Shown here: piece after piece, positions 20,517 through 32,600 of the stretch | Layout of the letters: each line of letters starts with the position of its first letter | How positions within the stretch are numbered: position 1 is the first letter of the stretch | DNA from: Lotus japonicus | Lineage: Eukaryota > Streptophyta > Magnoliopsida > Fabales > Fabaceae | Length of the DNA stretch: 64,000 bases | Assembly (NCBI RefSeq): GCF_012489685.1 | Contig: NC_080044.1 | Location: forward strand, 50,964,964 to 51,028,963 | Reading direction: 5' to 3' | The notes under the pieces: generated by a model | Told to the model about the DNA's origin: nothing | Seen by the model: only the letters and a program-made list of their open reading frames with translations | Databases searched by the model: none | Program-made: the position numbers and the translations under genes

Positions 20517-21175
20517 CAGGGACGGATTCAAGTGGAGAGGCACGAGGGCAAATGCCCTTACTTGAATTTGGTAAAATACATTAGAAAAAAATTTGAGTTG
20601 TAAATGTTTGTGGTTTTTTATGATTTTTTTTTGATAAAAATTGCCCTTACTTAATTTGAATAGTAAAAGTATGTGATTTTTATTGACTCATTTGATAAAA
20701 ATTGCCCTCACTTATGTCCCACATTGCTTAAAGTTGAAACTTTTGTACTTAGAGTATTTTTTTATTTGGTGTTTCTTGAATCTTGACTAATGCCCATTAG
20801 ATATTAGTATTACACCATTCTTTCACTCATTGTATATCTGATGGTATATTTGTTCATAGAGTTAGCTTTGATACTACCTGTAGCAACCGCAACAGTTGGA
20901 AGAGCTTTCTCCGCTATGAATATCATCAAGAATCGAATGCGAAATCGTATGGGAGATGAATGGCTAAATGATTGTTTAGTTACTTATATAGAGAAAGATG
21001 TATTTGCTAGTGTAGAGAATGAAAAAATTATGCAGAGTTTTCATTTAAAATATGAAAACTCATAGGGAACAATTATGATGTGCTTTAAAACTTCTAATAG
21101 TATATGTTAATTTTTTTTTACGTATTTATATATATATACTGCCCTCACTAAATTAAATTCCTTAATCCGTCACTG
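20517..21175 (+). mobile_element. Internally deleted hAT transposon
   Basis: Starts CAGGGACGGATT and ends AATCCGTCACTG, an inverted pair. TTTGTGGT flanks it at 20509-20516 and 21176-21183, the 8-bp duplication of hAT elements. Only the C-terminal transposase exon survives. The 659-bp length shows most of the transposase is gone. Confidence 0.85.
20840..21065 (+). pseudogene. hAT transposase C-terminal (dimerisation) exon remnant
   Basis: The open frame contains LPVATATVGRAFSAMN and NRMGDEWLNDCLVTYIEKD, the signature C-terminal dimerisation segment of plant hAT transposases of the TTF/ZMYM1-like group. An AG acceptor (GTTCATAG) precedes GTTAGCTTTG near 20859, consistent with the final exon of a spliced gene. 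The DDE-bearing and BED parts are missing, so it cannot be catalytic. Confidence 0.8.
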
Positions 21176-21183
21176 TTTGTGGT

Positions 21184-21629
21184 TATTAATAATCTCCACC
21201 TCTCTGTTCTCTGACTACTCTTTGTTATAGAAACAGAGAATGCAAATTGAACTTATAATCACATAATACTATACCATTATATTCAATGTAAACATCTTTT
21301 TACAATAGTTTCAGAACCCACTAGTACCTGCTCTGACATTTCTCAATTGTTTTGTCTCTAGCGTACACATAAAATTACAGTATTTTAGAAAAGAAAAAAA
21401 AGAGCATGTAATGTGGCACTTTGATGATTTTGATCTGGTTTGCTATCACTTTTGTGATTTGGTTGGCGAGGAACCTCATAAGGGTAAAGGTTCACCTTCC
21501 ACCTTCCAAGAACATTCTGTAGAATACTAACTAAGATAAAGTTCAACACCAAGAACATAAATTTGAGTCCATGGTATTTAGTCACATATACAGATTTTTG
21601 AATTTTCTCTTCACCAGATTTGATGCACG
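21184..21629. other. 3' flank of MYB gene
   Basis: Contains the probable MYB 3' UTR on the minus strand next to 21630. A separate 95-codon minus ORF (21385-21672) overlaps the MYB end in another frame and is not called. Confidence 0.5.
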
Positions 21630-23235
21630 CTAATGCTCCTCTTCTTTCATCTCTATAGTTTGCAATGGACAAGACTCTACCTCATCGAAAGAGTTAAACC
21701 CAAAATCATGAATACCAAAGTCCTCACAGTCAAATAGCCAAGCACAATTATCCTCCCAAGATGACACCAAACCCATGTCAATTTTAGTATTGTCATCAGG
21801 TGCTATAGGTGCAGAGTCCCACAATGCTTCCACCAGAGGAGTTTCATCCAACCACAAGCTATTTATTAGTGAGTCATCACTACAAATGCTATCTAGCAAA
21901 AGGGATTCTTCTCCAGAAGAATTTTCATCTGGGGATGAGCTAGAATTCTGATCCTCAGAGTTGTTGAGAACCCCTTCAGTACTTTCCTTGACCTCATGAG
22001 GTTGTGGTGGCAATGGCTCGGCAGGGGATAGTGAACTGTCCTTGAGTTCAGCTTGTTTATTGAGAGATTCATGTGTAACTGGATCAATCCCCATCTTGAG
22101 AAGTTTTTTCTTGATGTGGGTGTTCCAGTGATTTTTAATCTCATTGTCTGTTCTTCCTGGTAACTTTGAAGCAATCTTGGACCACCTGAGACAGCAAAAA
22201 GCATGCAACTGCTGACAATTTATTTTTCTTCTTAAAAAATGAATATCAACTTCAGCTCCAAATTAGTAACATTTTTTTATCAAACATTGATGTTTTTTCT
22301 TAAGTTATTATCAAACATTAATTACACAGACCAACTAACATATGATTTCCAAATTTGTATGCCATTTAGTATGCAGCAAGTAGGTAGGGATGGAACTAGG
22401 CGTTCTGAAATAGGATGTTCCACCCCAAAAGAAAATTTTTCTTTACATAAAGTAGTATGTAAATGTGGTATTCAACCTCCTAAATTTTTTTCTGGTTCCG
22501 TTCCGTCCCTGCATATGCATATAGGAACACTTCATTTATAGCTTCCAAAGAAAATGAGAATTAGATAGATGCTATATTAGTGTCTTTTTTTGTCTAATAT
22601 AAATACTCAACATGAAAAACAATCATCTTTGAACTGAAAACATCTACATTTTAATAGAACTACCTTTCCGATCGTGATTTTTTCCATACATTACTATTTT
22701 AAAATGCATAAATATGTTAACATATTCTAATTAGAAAACCAGCCAAGTATTCAATTACTTGAGCCTTAAGTAAACATTGTATAAAAACAAGGTTTTTTAT
22801 TGAAATCTGATGTACCCAACCTGTGACGTATCAATTAAAAATCATTATGTAAATTCATAACAGTTCCACATTTCTTCTTTAATTGACATATCAAGATTTT
22901 ATTGGTGGGACAAGAATTTGAGGCACCGGCGCATATACAAGGCAATGCATGAGCAAATAACAAATAATCAACCTGTTGCCAAGACGGGCATGAAGATCAA
23001 TCACAAGCTGCTCCTCAGCTTCTGTGAGGAGCCCTCTCTTGAGGTCTGGGCGAAGATAATTAGTCCAACGAAGCCTGCAACTCTTGCCGCAACGCTTAAG
23101 GCCAGCAAGCTTTGGCACAGCACGCCAACAACACTGGCCATTGGTGAGAATGAAGTTGATGAGCTTCTTGTCTTCCTCTGCTGTCCATGGACCTTTCTTC
23201 ACCCCAAGTTTGTCACAGCAAGGTTGCCTGCCCAT
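21630..23235 (-). CDS. R2R3-MYB transcription factor
   Basis: Two exons: 23235-22973 and 22185-21630, joined by a 787-bp intron (GTTGAT...TCAG, phase 2 in codon 88), give 272 residues. R2 (about 14-65) has tryptophans at 17, 37 and 57; R3 (about 67-116) has the usual hydrophobic replacement at its first position and tryptophans at 89 and 108. The start [18 protein letters not shown] and GIDPVTH after R3 place it with the MYB20/40/43/85-like group of plant R2R3 factors, several of which act in secondary-wall or stress programmes. The bHLH-contact signature in R3 is absent (Q, D, R and K at key positions). The C-terminus is acidic and S/E-rich, ending in a DFGIHDFGF motif, likely an activation region. 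The usual first MYB intron in R2 is missing. It should bind AC-rich promoter elements in the nucleus (family knowledge). Confidence 0.93.
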
Positions 23236-23328
23236 AGCACTAATTCAACAACAGCAACACCAATACAAAACTAATGCAAAAGTCTCACCAACACTACCTT
23301 GCAATGACTCAAAAGTCCCACACCCACC

Positions 23329-23336
23329 TTTATATA
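23329..23336 (-). promoter_or_regulatory. TATA box of the MYB gene
   Basis: TATATAAA on the minus strand lies about 95 bases upstream of the MYB ATG. Confidence 0.6.
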
Positions 23337-23339
23337 AAG

Positions 23340-24207
23340 CTCTCTCCTTTTCTAGCCTAATAAATTAATTATATATCTTGATGTAACACATGTACTGTGA
23401 TCTCTATTTTAGGTTATAAAAGCAAACGATAGAAGTGATATGGACACCACATAATTCACTTAAGGATATGATGTTTTATTCATTTATGTTGTTTGCTCTT
23501 ATAATTCAATAGGGATATATACCGAAATTTTAAGCAACGCATGACCCGACATATATCTTCCATGACGAGTCGAGAGCATTTACATTTTGCTAGGGCTAAC
23601 TTTTTTAGTGAGGGTTTTTTTTTATTTCTTACACAAAACTTGAATTGTAGGAATCAATTATGTACGGCTCAGACCAATAACTTGTTAGTAAATTAATTAT
23701 ATTCTATATAGGAAATGAAAATATGCATTTTAGAAAACAAAGCTCTCAGGAGGCAGGGAGAAACAGGGGAAGGTTGGGGGCTCCACCATGGGTTGTGAAA
23801 GGTATGTGGCAACTAATGGGGGTTATTCTGGTGTTTCTAGCTGCACAAAATGGGTGATGCTAAAAGATGGGTGACTCAAGAGGAGGGATATGTGTTAGCA
23901 TCCTATAAAGTATATATAAGAATAATGCGTAAAATGATTATGTTTCTAACATTTTCCATTACACATCCACTGCCCTGATTTCTCTCTTACTCAACCATTT
24001 CGTCATCACCACGTTTATGTGTCCTTTAGCTATTGCTGATTCAAAGGCTCTACGAAAACTGATCCACAGCTTATGAATTTTCTTCTAGGTTACTGTTTGG
24101 GGCAAGGCAACTAGCCATCCTTCATTTTGTGCATATTTGTATGTATGATGGAAAGCTAGTGTGCAGATAAAATTGATAAAATCATGATAAATTTCTCTTA
24201 GCTTTAA
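23340..24207. other. MYB upstream intergenic region
   Basis: Presumed promoter region of the MYB gene. I see no further clear motif and no other gene. Confidence 0.45.
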
Positions 24208-24208
24208 C

Positions 24209-24419
24209 TATTATATTCTACCGTGATTTTGATTTCACCAAGTGTTATAACCTATCCAAATGACTACTAGGCTCATCATCATTCTGGCCGGCACAGATGA
24301 TGCAATGGACTTTCTTTACCTTTTACAATTATATTCCACTGTGATTTTAGTCTCCCTGTGTGTTATGGTCTGTCCAAATGACCACTAGGCTCATCATCAT
24401 CCTAGCTAGCTCAGATGAT
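24209..24419. repeat. Two-copy tandem duplication, ~118-bp period
   Basis: Copies at about 24209-24300 and 24328-24419 share ATTATATTC, GTGATTTT, GTCCAAATGAC/ATCCAAATGAC and CTAGGCTCATCATCAT. Confidence 0.6.
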
Positions 24420-24870
24420 TCACAACCAAGTGAACGATGTGTTGGTTGACTAGAACTACGACTAAGATAAACTCTTAACTCATCCAATCATCGGTAAAGT
24501 TAATAGAGTTAATGATTCAAAGACTGCTCAAGTAAAATTATCATCTCGGAAGTTAATTACAATGACTAAACAAAGGTTAAATATTTCCATTGTTATTCAT
24601 ATGTCATTCATATTGAACTTTATGAATAAGGTTTTGTCATTCCATAACATAGTGTTATTTTGAGACTTTGATATATTAGCTTTGATCTACAACTCACTTA
24701 AGCGTCTTAGTGTCTTTTGTAAGTACAACACATGTCGTGGATTCACACCATGTTGCCACACTCTCTGCCTTCACCATCGCACTTCAAATAGAAGTATCCA
24801 TGTCTCATTTTCTAGAGAACATCATAATTTTTTACCATGTATTCATAGACATACATGTCATGTTTGGTTC
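24405..24870 (+). repeat. Dispersed repeat, copy A
   Basis: Related along its length to 60085-60470 (shared TTCACAACCAAGTGAA-like start, GAGTTAATGATTCAA, and GGATTCACAC near CTCTGCCTTCA). Non-coding; family unknown. Confidence 0.5.
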
Positions 24871-26023
24871 TACACTTGAGAGTCTCTGAGTCTCATAATC
24901 ACTTATGTAGGAAAGTTATTCTGGATTGTGGGGTCACCACCACTCCAAACATATTATTGATCTTATCCAGTTTACATTGCTCATCATATGAAGAAATAGA
25001 CAACGATCTCTAGAGATTCCAAAGCCACAACTTTGTTTTTTCTCCCTTTACAAATTATAACTCCCAGTTCATTTGTGTCCATGAAACTGGCTATCATTAC
25101 AAATTACAAACGTATGCATATAACCATATGTAGAAGCAGTTCAATAAGCCACGACTTCATCACATTTGGAATGATGACTTTAAGGGCTCAAAAATAAATG
25201 GTTAACATTAACTTTACTAGTCAGAGCTGCCGCGAAGATTGATCATGATATAGATATTTAAAAGGGAATGATATTGACGTCATATTGAGAAAGCTTTGAT
25301 GTGTTTAGGTAATATTAAGTCGTAGAGCTCTGCTGATTGAACCATATTGTATTTCAAAAATTCATTCTCTTAAAAGCTTAAATTACATAATATCTCTATC
25401 TGCCTAATCAGGTCTAGATCGTTCCGTTGTGAGATCCAGCTTTGTCCATAAAGATAGATTGGTTAAGCATTCAAGTATGCTTCTTTATGTATATAATAAT
25501 AATAATATAATATGGCAGGTCCAGAGAGTTTTCTAATCTTTACTTAACCAGTAAAGAGAAACATTAAACTATTAACCAATAAAAACTTGTGAAAGTTATC
25601 AAGAAAAGAAGGCCAACATAGGTAGTGATGTACATCACCTTCCACATACATCTAAGCAACCGGAATCCCTAATTATATGTTTATAAATTCTTCTACAATA
25701 AATAAGTCAAAATTAGTTTTGAGGAAAGATCTTATATCTTTTAGATATTATAATTAATTTTAAAAAAGTGAAGCTATACAAACATATTATTAATATATAC
25801 AAGTTGTGAGCACTGTATCGAAAACCAGAGTGTTAACATCAAATATACATAAAAAAAGAAAACTTGTTTGACACAAAGATTTGTCGACAATTAGTGTACA
25901 CTAAATGTAGACATGAATTTCTTTGATATAAAACCTTGTAATCAAACAATTTGACCATGAGACTCATAACATCTTACCAACCAAGATCTTGGGTCTTTGA
26001 TTTGACTTAATTATAATACCACT
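24871..26023. other. Intergenic spacer
   Basis: AT-rich with no gene or clear repeat recognised. Confidence 0.5.
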
Positions 26024-26025
26024 TA

Positions 26026-26290
26026 CTCCATCCGTTCCTTATTAACTGTCCACTTTGAAGAAAAAATTGTGTTTCTATATATCTGTCCACTTAGAGTTTC
26101 AAGAGAACATTAATTGATGTTTTTTCAAGAAATGCCCTTCCAGAAACAATAAATGAAGAAAGATAAAATACAATCTAAATGGTGATATAGGAAAACAAAT
26201 AATATTTTTATGAAAATCAACACAATTAATTGTTTTTCTTAATTTGTGTGAACCTTCTCTTCCTGGACAGATAAATAGAAACGGAGGGAG
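26026..26290. mobile_element. Stowaway-like MITE A
   Basis: Starts CTCCATCCGTTCC and ends GGAACGGAGGGAG-like (AAACGGAGGGAG), flanked by TA at 26024-26025 and 26291-26292. About 265 bp, no coding capacity. Confidence 0.8.
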
Positions 26291-26800
26291 TAGTTAATTT
26301 GTGGGAACGCATGGACCCTTCTCCCACCATCGATCTAAGCTTCATTGTCACACTTCATTCTTCTAATCTACTTAATTATGCATAAAAAGGAAAATGTATT
26401 CTTAACTAATTGTTATCACAAACCTCTTATAAAATCATAATATTGGAGTGAACTAGTACAAAGCGTATACGTGTATATGTAAGGTTTTGATTAGATACTG
26501 TAATAAGTTTAACACTAGCGCTTTTACCCCGTGTGTTGCACGTCGAATATGAATCTCATTATTTAGACACGTATTAATGAATTAAGATATGAAAAAAAAA
26601 TAAGCATTCATCCAAATAAAATGAATCACAATGAGTATCACACAACTTGCAAAATTTGACAAAAACTTCATATATATTTAATCTAAGTATTTTTTAAATT
26701 ATGAAAATATACATGAAATTTTTTCCTTATACCAACATTTAATGCATTACAATTTGACAATTAAAAATGTAAGGAAAATTAATAACTATTTTTCAAAAAC

Positions 26801-27327
26801 TCAAAAGGCTACATAAGGGTTTATACCTATAAGGAATGACGTATCAACGTCCTTATACATTATATCACAAAGTGGAACGAAAGAGTACGGAGTTAAGTTG
26901 ATAGCCTTGTTAGGAACCAATCGTACAGATGTATGAATATCAAAGTTGATCTTGAATGGATGCGAGGTTGGACGAAAATCACGACCGCTTTCACCAACAC
27001 CAAAGAATGAAATCTGATATACGCATCCTTCTGTTAGCAAAGACTTAAATCGATAGATCAAAGTCTTCCTAACTGTTGCATGAATCTTACAGCCCTGAAA
27101 TTTAAAAAGTAAAAGCGATTTATGAATGCATTCCAAAAATTACATTAAAACCGAGTGATTAAAAAAAAGTGCTATACCTTGTCATCCATAAGAATCATGT
27201 CCATTGAAAAGGGTAGCTTTGAGCCATGTAAGCTCGGACTTAGCCATAAACGATTGACTTTCGCAATAATTGTCCAGGTCTCTTTGGAGGCATCGATTTT
27301 AGCGAGATCTTCGATTCTTGAAGCCAT
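26801..27327 (-). CDS. RPA70-like OB-fold (DUF223-type) protein, single domain
   Basis: Exon 1 27327-27178 and exon 2 27094-26801, intron 83 bp (GTATAG...TTCAG), give 147 residues. The first exon, MASRIEDLAKIDASKETW followed by KVNRLWLSP and MDMILMDDK, and the second, with KIHATVRKTLIY and YQISFFGVGESG, match the first OB fold of plant replication protein A 70-kDa-like proteins. Typical members carry three OB folds (500 residues or more), so this copy keeps one. The upstream in-frame ATG at 27357 is possible, but the MASR start matches the family. It should bind single-stranded DNA. Context inside a Helitron suggests an element-borne accessory for rolling-circle transposition, or a captured host copy; both are inference. 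Confidence 0.75.
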
Positions 27328-27537
27328 CAGAAGAAATGTTAATTTCAAATATATCAAGTGCTGGAAAATTGATGGAATGATGGAGGAGATATGTTACATA
27401 AGGGGTATATATAGTTGAAATTAGGGTTAATTCTGACTAAAGGTGAAAATAATATTTCATTCCCAAATAGAATATATATTTTTAATTCAAAAACAGTTTT
27501 ATTTGGCACGGGTGAAAATCAAAGTGTATTAATTAGT

Positions 27538-27675
27538 TTTTATTTTACAGCAAAAATTTATTGATAGAAAAGGTCTTGGGAACAACCCTCCGAAGTAGGA
27601 AAACAAAAGCCAAAGAGAGACAATGGCAGCTACTAGCTCAAAAAAGAAAGAAAGAACACAAAGTAACATAATAAA
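27538..27675 (-). mobile_element. Short retroposed insert with 18-bp duplication
   Basis: CAAAGTGTATTAATTAGT occurs at 27520-27537 and 27676-27693. The 138 bases between them have an A-rich end on the minus strand (T-rich at 27538), consistent with target-primed insertion of a 5'-truncated LINE or SINE copy. Confidence 0.65.
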
Positions 27676-27911
27676 CAAAGTGTATTAATTAGTATAGGTA
27701 CATAGTTCGTACAATTTGGTACATACAACCTTATGATTTTGGTAAAATGTCAATAATTTAAGAAACGCATGAAATTTGGCTAAAAATTATCTATAGACAT
27801 ATGATTTGTCATATTTGATGTTTGATTGTTCCCAAAGTCATATGACTTGTGATATATGCTAAACATTATACACCTGCATTAATTGTTTAAAACGTCAATT
27901 TGAAGCAAATT

Positions 27912-28845
27912 ATATAAGGAATTTGAAGGAAATAAATAGTTAATTTTGAATAGTAATTTTCTTAAATAGATAACTAATTAATTTAATAAGTAATTAATTA
28001 TTTAAAACGTTTTTTTTCATTTTAAAAGAGGAAATTATTTCAAAGTATATTTGCACATATTCACGTCATTAATTAATTTGTATAAGGAAATTGAAGGAAT
28101 TAATGAATTAATTTCAAATATTAATTTCCTAAAATAAATAATCAATGTATTAAAATTTACTTAATTATTTTACATGGTGTTTTTTTAAAAAGCTATCTAT
28201 AGCAATAATTGAATGGAAAAACGAAATAATTCCTCCATTTAAATATAATTAATTGTTTTAAATGGGGTTTTAAAAAGAAAACGAATACAACTTTTATTCC
28301 AATTTAGAATTTATTAGATTTTTATGAGTTGACTACAAATTACTATAATTAAGTTGTTTATGTAAGGAAATTGAAGGAAATTAAAAATTAATTTCGAATA
28401 GTAATTTCCTTAAATAGATAGCTTTTGAAATTAATAAGTAATTAATTTTTAAAACGTTTTTTTTTCATTTTAAAAAAGGAAATTATTTCAAAACATATTT
28501 GCACAGATTCACGTCATTAATTATTTATATAAGAAAATTGAAGGAATTAATGAATTAATTTCAAATATTAATTTCCTAAAATAAATAATCAAAGAATTAA
28601 AATTTACTTAATTATTTAACATGGGGTTTAAAAAAAACGATTATAGCAATAATTGACAGGAAAAACGAAATAATTCCTACATTAAAATGTAATTAATTGT
28701 TTTAAATGAGGCTTTTAAAAAGAAAACGAATACAACTTTTATTCCAATTTAGCATTTATTAGATATTTTATGAGTTGAATACAAATTAATATAGTTAAGT
28801 TGTTTATTTAAGGAAATTGAAGGAAATTAAAAATTAATTTCGAAA
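27912..28845. repeat. AT-rich tandem duplication, ~455-bp unit
   Basis: Unit 1 (about 27912-28358) and unit 2 (about 28359-28812) share in order TTTAAAACG with a T-run, GGAAATTATTTCAAA, ATATTTGCACA, AATAATTGA, and ACGAATACAACTTTTATTCC; a third unit begins near 28810. Both lie inside the Helitron. No coding content. Confidence 0.7.
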
Positions 28846-29171
28846 CACAAAATAAATACTATTAACTTTATTTATAATTTTTTCATTTAGTGGGGGACAA
28901 ACAAAAAAAATTATAGGGAAATCACTTAGGATAATTAATTTGTGTGAGTCTCTTTGGCTGTGACACTTGTCAGCCAGAGGGGGGTGAGATGAAATTGATT
29001 ATTGAAATGTCATGTGTAAAATTGTTTTGGATAACGATTTTCTTTTTAATAGTATATAGATTACATTTTTTTAGTACCGATAGTTTTACAAATGTGTAAT
29101 TTTGGTTATTATAGTTTTAATGGCTAACTTTAAGTTGCTATACTTTGAAAATTGAATTTTTTTATAAAAAC

Positions 29172-29546
29172 TGGACTGGGCGGGACATAAAGGATGATTA
29201 TGCCTGCCCAAAATGAACAATAACTGACCGAAGACAGCCATGGCAGGAACAATGACACAACGACCTTCTTTGCCCTTCCCTAGGTGGACCCACGAGCCAG
29301 CTGGAAGATTCCTTTGGATTTGTCTTATATGTACAGGGATTTGGGCCCTGATTGTCAGGCCTAAATATAGGAAAAGTCCATGTCATGACTTCACCCTCTA
29401 TAAAAGGGAAGGTCATCAGCTTGTACGAAACAACTTTTTCAGCATTAATGAGAATATTCCTTTTATGATATTTTTGCCATTTTTAGTGCTCTGCTAGGGT
29501 TTACTTTCTGTCATTCTCTTACGTAAGCTTGCCCTAGTACAGAACA
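29172..29546 (+). repeat. Tat element 5' LTR
   Basis: 375 bp, repeated at 38383-38754. Contains a TATA box and the probable transcription start. Confidence 0.9.
29399..29405 (+). promoter_or_regulatory. TATA box in Tat 5' LTR
   Basis: TATAAAA within CCTCTATAAAAGGG; the same string occurs in the 3' LTR near 38608. Confidence 0.65.
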
Positions 29547-29562
29547 TTGGCGCCGTCTGTGG
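29547..29562 (+). other. Primer-binding site of Tat element
   Basis: TTGGCGCCGTCTGTGG directly follows the LTR. It is not the initiator-Met type; I do not name the tRNA. Confidence 0.7.
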
Positions 29563-29609
29563 CTCTGACCTAGATCTTCCAGTGACGTAGAAGGTAGAAG
29601 TTAAGAGCC

Positions 29610-32600
29610 ATGAAGACTCGTTCATGCGGCGTGGGCTGCCGTGATCATCGCCGGCGCGGTGGTGGTCGTCACGGCGGCCGCGGCAGCAGACAGGACAACA
29701 ATCGTCCTATACTGGACGAGCAAGAGCAGGAGGCTTCCTCGGAGGGGGTCCACTCAGTGGCGCCGTCGCCAGCGTCGCTGGTCAATGCAGCTCCGGGAAG
29801 ACCTTCAAATCTGATCGCTAAATCAGATCCAGGCGTTAGGCGGCGATCAACGCCGCCTGACTATGTGAACTTAGAAGACCTTAAAACCAATGCTCCACGG
29901 AGAATGCAGGAGGCAGTGACGGGTATCACGCCTGCGGCTTTGCAACAAATGTTAGATACTTTGCAGAAGGTGCAGTCCCAAAACGAGCAGTTACAAGCCC
30001 AAGTTGAGTATCTTACTCAGAGGCAAGATTTTAAGCAAGGACAACGTCTGGAGGCGGAGGACGTAGTCGAATTTCAGCCTTTCGTTCCAGCCATCACCAA
30101 GGTGGACATACCAAAGCACCTGCAAACCATGGCATTAGACGCCTTCTCAGGCGACTCTGATCCTATGGAACACCTGAGGTATTTTAACACCAAAATGGTG
30201 ATCGGTGGGGCAACGGACGCGGTGAAGTGCAGATTATTGCCTTCAACGTTCAAAGGCATGGCGATGCAGTGGTTCATCCGACAACCGCCCTTCTCCATTG
30301 ATAATTTTACTGATCTGTCTACCAAGTTTCTGACTCAATTCTCCGCCAATAAAACCACAAAAGCAACAATGTTTGATCTTATCAGCATACATCAGCAGCC
30401 AGGTGAGAAGTTAAAAACCTACATGGCACGCTTCAGCAAAATGGCGGTACAGCTGGAGGAGGATAACCCCGATGTATGTTTGGCGTCTTTCAAAAATGGC
30501 CTTCGGGCGGGAGATTTGAATCGGGACTTAACAAGGCGACCTGCGAGAGATATGATGGATCTTCGTGCTCGCGTTCAGGAATTCATATTAATTGAACAAG
30601 ATGATCAGAAAAAACAAGAAAGAGAGGAAGGACGCAAGCAGTCTCAATCCGGCGGTGTTTCACAGGAGAAACCCAAGGCGGGGAAGGACACCGGGGTAGC
30701 ACAAACTCCGCGTATACCAAGACCAGGACCATATCAAAACTCCAAACCCGGATTTCAAAATACTTGGCACAGAAATTCCCAACGCCCTACTGCAGCCTCA
30801 ACTGGTCAGCATGGTGCCTCGCCAGCTCCAGTTCCACTTACCAAGTTGAATGCTCCCTTAAGTACCATTTTAAAAGCAGTTGGGCAGACAAATGTTGTGC
30901 AATATCCACCACCGCCCCGGCGGCCGCCAGCTAATGTGGATACAAATAGATGGTGCGAGTACCACAAAGCGTTGGGGCATACCACGGATAATTGTTGGAA
31001 CTTGAGGTGGGAAAGTGATCGCTTGATTAAGGCTGGACATTTAGCAAATTTTGTAAAAGACACAACAGCACCAGAGGCCCCTAAGATAGCACAAGGGAAC
31101 AAAGGTAAAGGAAAGGAGATAGTTGAAGAGTTGGGCGATCCTGTTGGGGAATGCTCATCTATTGCAGGAGGATTCGGAGGGGGTGCAATTTCAAGCAATG
31201 CTAGAAAGCGTTATGTGGCGGCAGTACATTCAGTACATGAGGCGTATGAAGGCGAGTGTTGGGTGAACCACTCTCCTATTATATTTACCCCTCAGGATTT
31301 TGCGCATGTTATTCCCCATGACAACGACCCAATTGTAGTAACAACCAGGGTTAACAATTACATGACGAAAAAAGTGTTTTTAGACCAGGGATCTTCGGTG
31401 GACATCATTTATGGAGATGCCTTTGATCGCCTGGGGTTAAAGGAATCAGACTTGAAGCCATATAAAGGAACCTTGGTGGGATTTACAAGGGATCGTGTCA
31501 ATGTACGTGGATACGTGGAAATACCAACTGCCTTTGGAGAAGGAGAGTTCGTTAAGAAATTTCAAGTAAAGTACTTAGTCTTGGCGTGTAGAGCCAATTA
31601 CAATGTACTCTTGGGGCGAGACACCCTCAACAAATTATGTGCGGTCATTTCAACTGCTCACTTAACTGTCAAATATCCAGCCTGCAATGGAAAGGTCGGG
31701 ATACTACGCGTAGACCAGAACGCAGCAAGAGAGTGTTATCTAAGAAGTGTGGCGCTCTATGGGCGAAAGGCCGCCAAGGAAAGCCACCGAATTACAGAAA
31801 TCTTTCCACAAGAGGGATTCACTTTAGACCCAAGAGACGATGCTGATGATTTCCGCCCACAACCTCTGGAAGAAACCAAGCAGGTGCAAGTCAAGGATAA
31901 GTTTTTAAAGATTCGCAGCAGTTTAACAAAGGAGCAAGAGGAAAGATTGATCACCCTCTTGGGCGATAATTTGGATCTCTTTGCATGGACCATTAATGAT
32001 GTACCAGGGATTGACCCCAATGTGATCACTCACAAACTGGCCATACGACCAGGGGCGACACCAGTCATCCAGCCAAGGCGAAGAATGAGTGATGAAAAGA
32101 ATAAGGCCGTACAATTAGAGACTGAGAAACTAATCAAGGCTCGATTCATCCGTGAGGTGCAGTACCCAACTTGGCTCGCCAATGTCGTGATGGTCAAAAA
32201 GGCCAATGGAAAATGACGAATGTGCACGGACTACACAAGATTGAACAAAGTGTGTCCCAAAGATTCATATCCACTTCCCAATGTTGATAAGCTTGTGGAT
32301 GGAGCTTCCGGAAATGAACTTTTAAGTCTCATGGATGCTTACTCAGGCTACAATCAAATTATGATGCATCCTTCTGACGAGGAAAGTACAACATTTATGA
32401 CCAATCAGGCGAATTATTGTTACAAGACAATGCCTTTTGGTTTGAAGAACACAGGAGCTACGTACCAACGACTCATGGATAAAATTTTTTCAAGACAAGT
32501 AGGCAGGAATATGGAGGTATATGTGGATGACATGATTGTAAAGTCCGCCAGGGCTGGTGATCATGGCGGCGATCTTAAGGAAGCATTTGCTCAATTAAGA

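Larger units (their letters stand above)
26515..29060 (-). mobile_element. Helitron carrying an RPA-like gene
   Basis: On the minus strand the 5' end is TCTATATACTATTAAAAAG (from 29060), preceded by A. The 3' end is CTAG (26518-26515), followed by T and preceded by a CGTG-CAACA-CACG hairpin 11 bases upstream. TC start, hairpin plus CTRR end, and insertion between A and T with no duplication are the Helitron hallmarks. No Rep/helicase ORF is present, so it is non-autonomous. It holds a two-exon OB-fold gene in the same orientation, a ~455-bp tandem duplication and a small retroposed insert. Some plant Helitrons encode RPA-like proteins, which fits. Confidence 0.75.
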
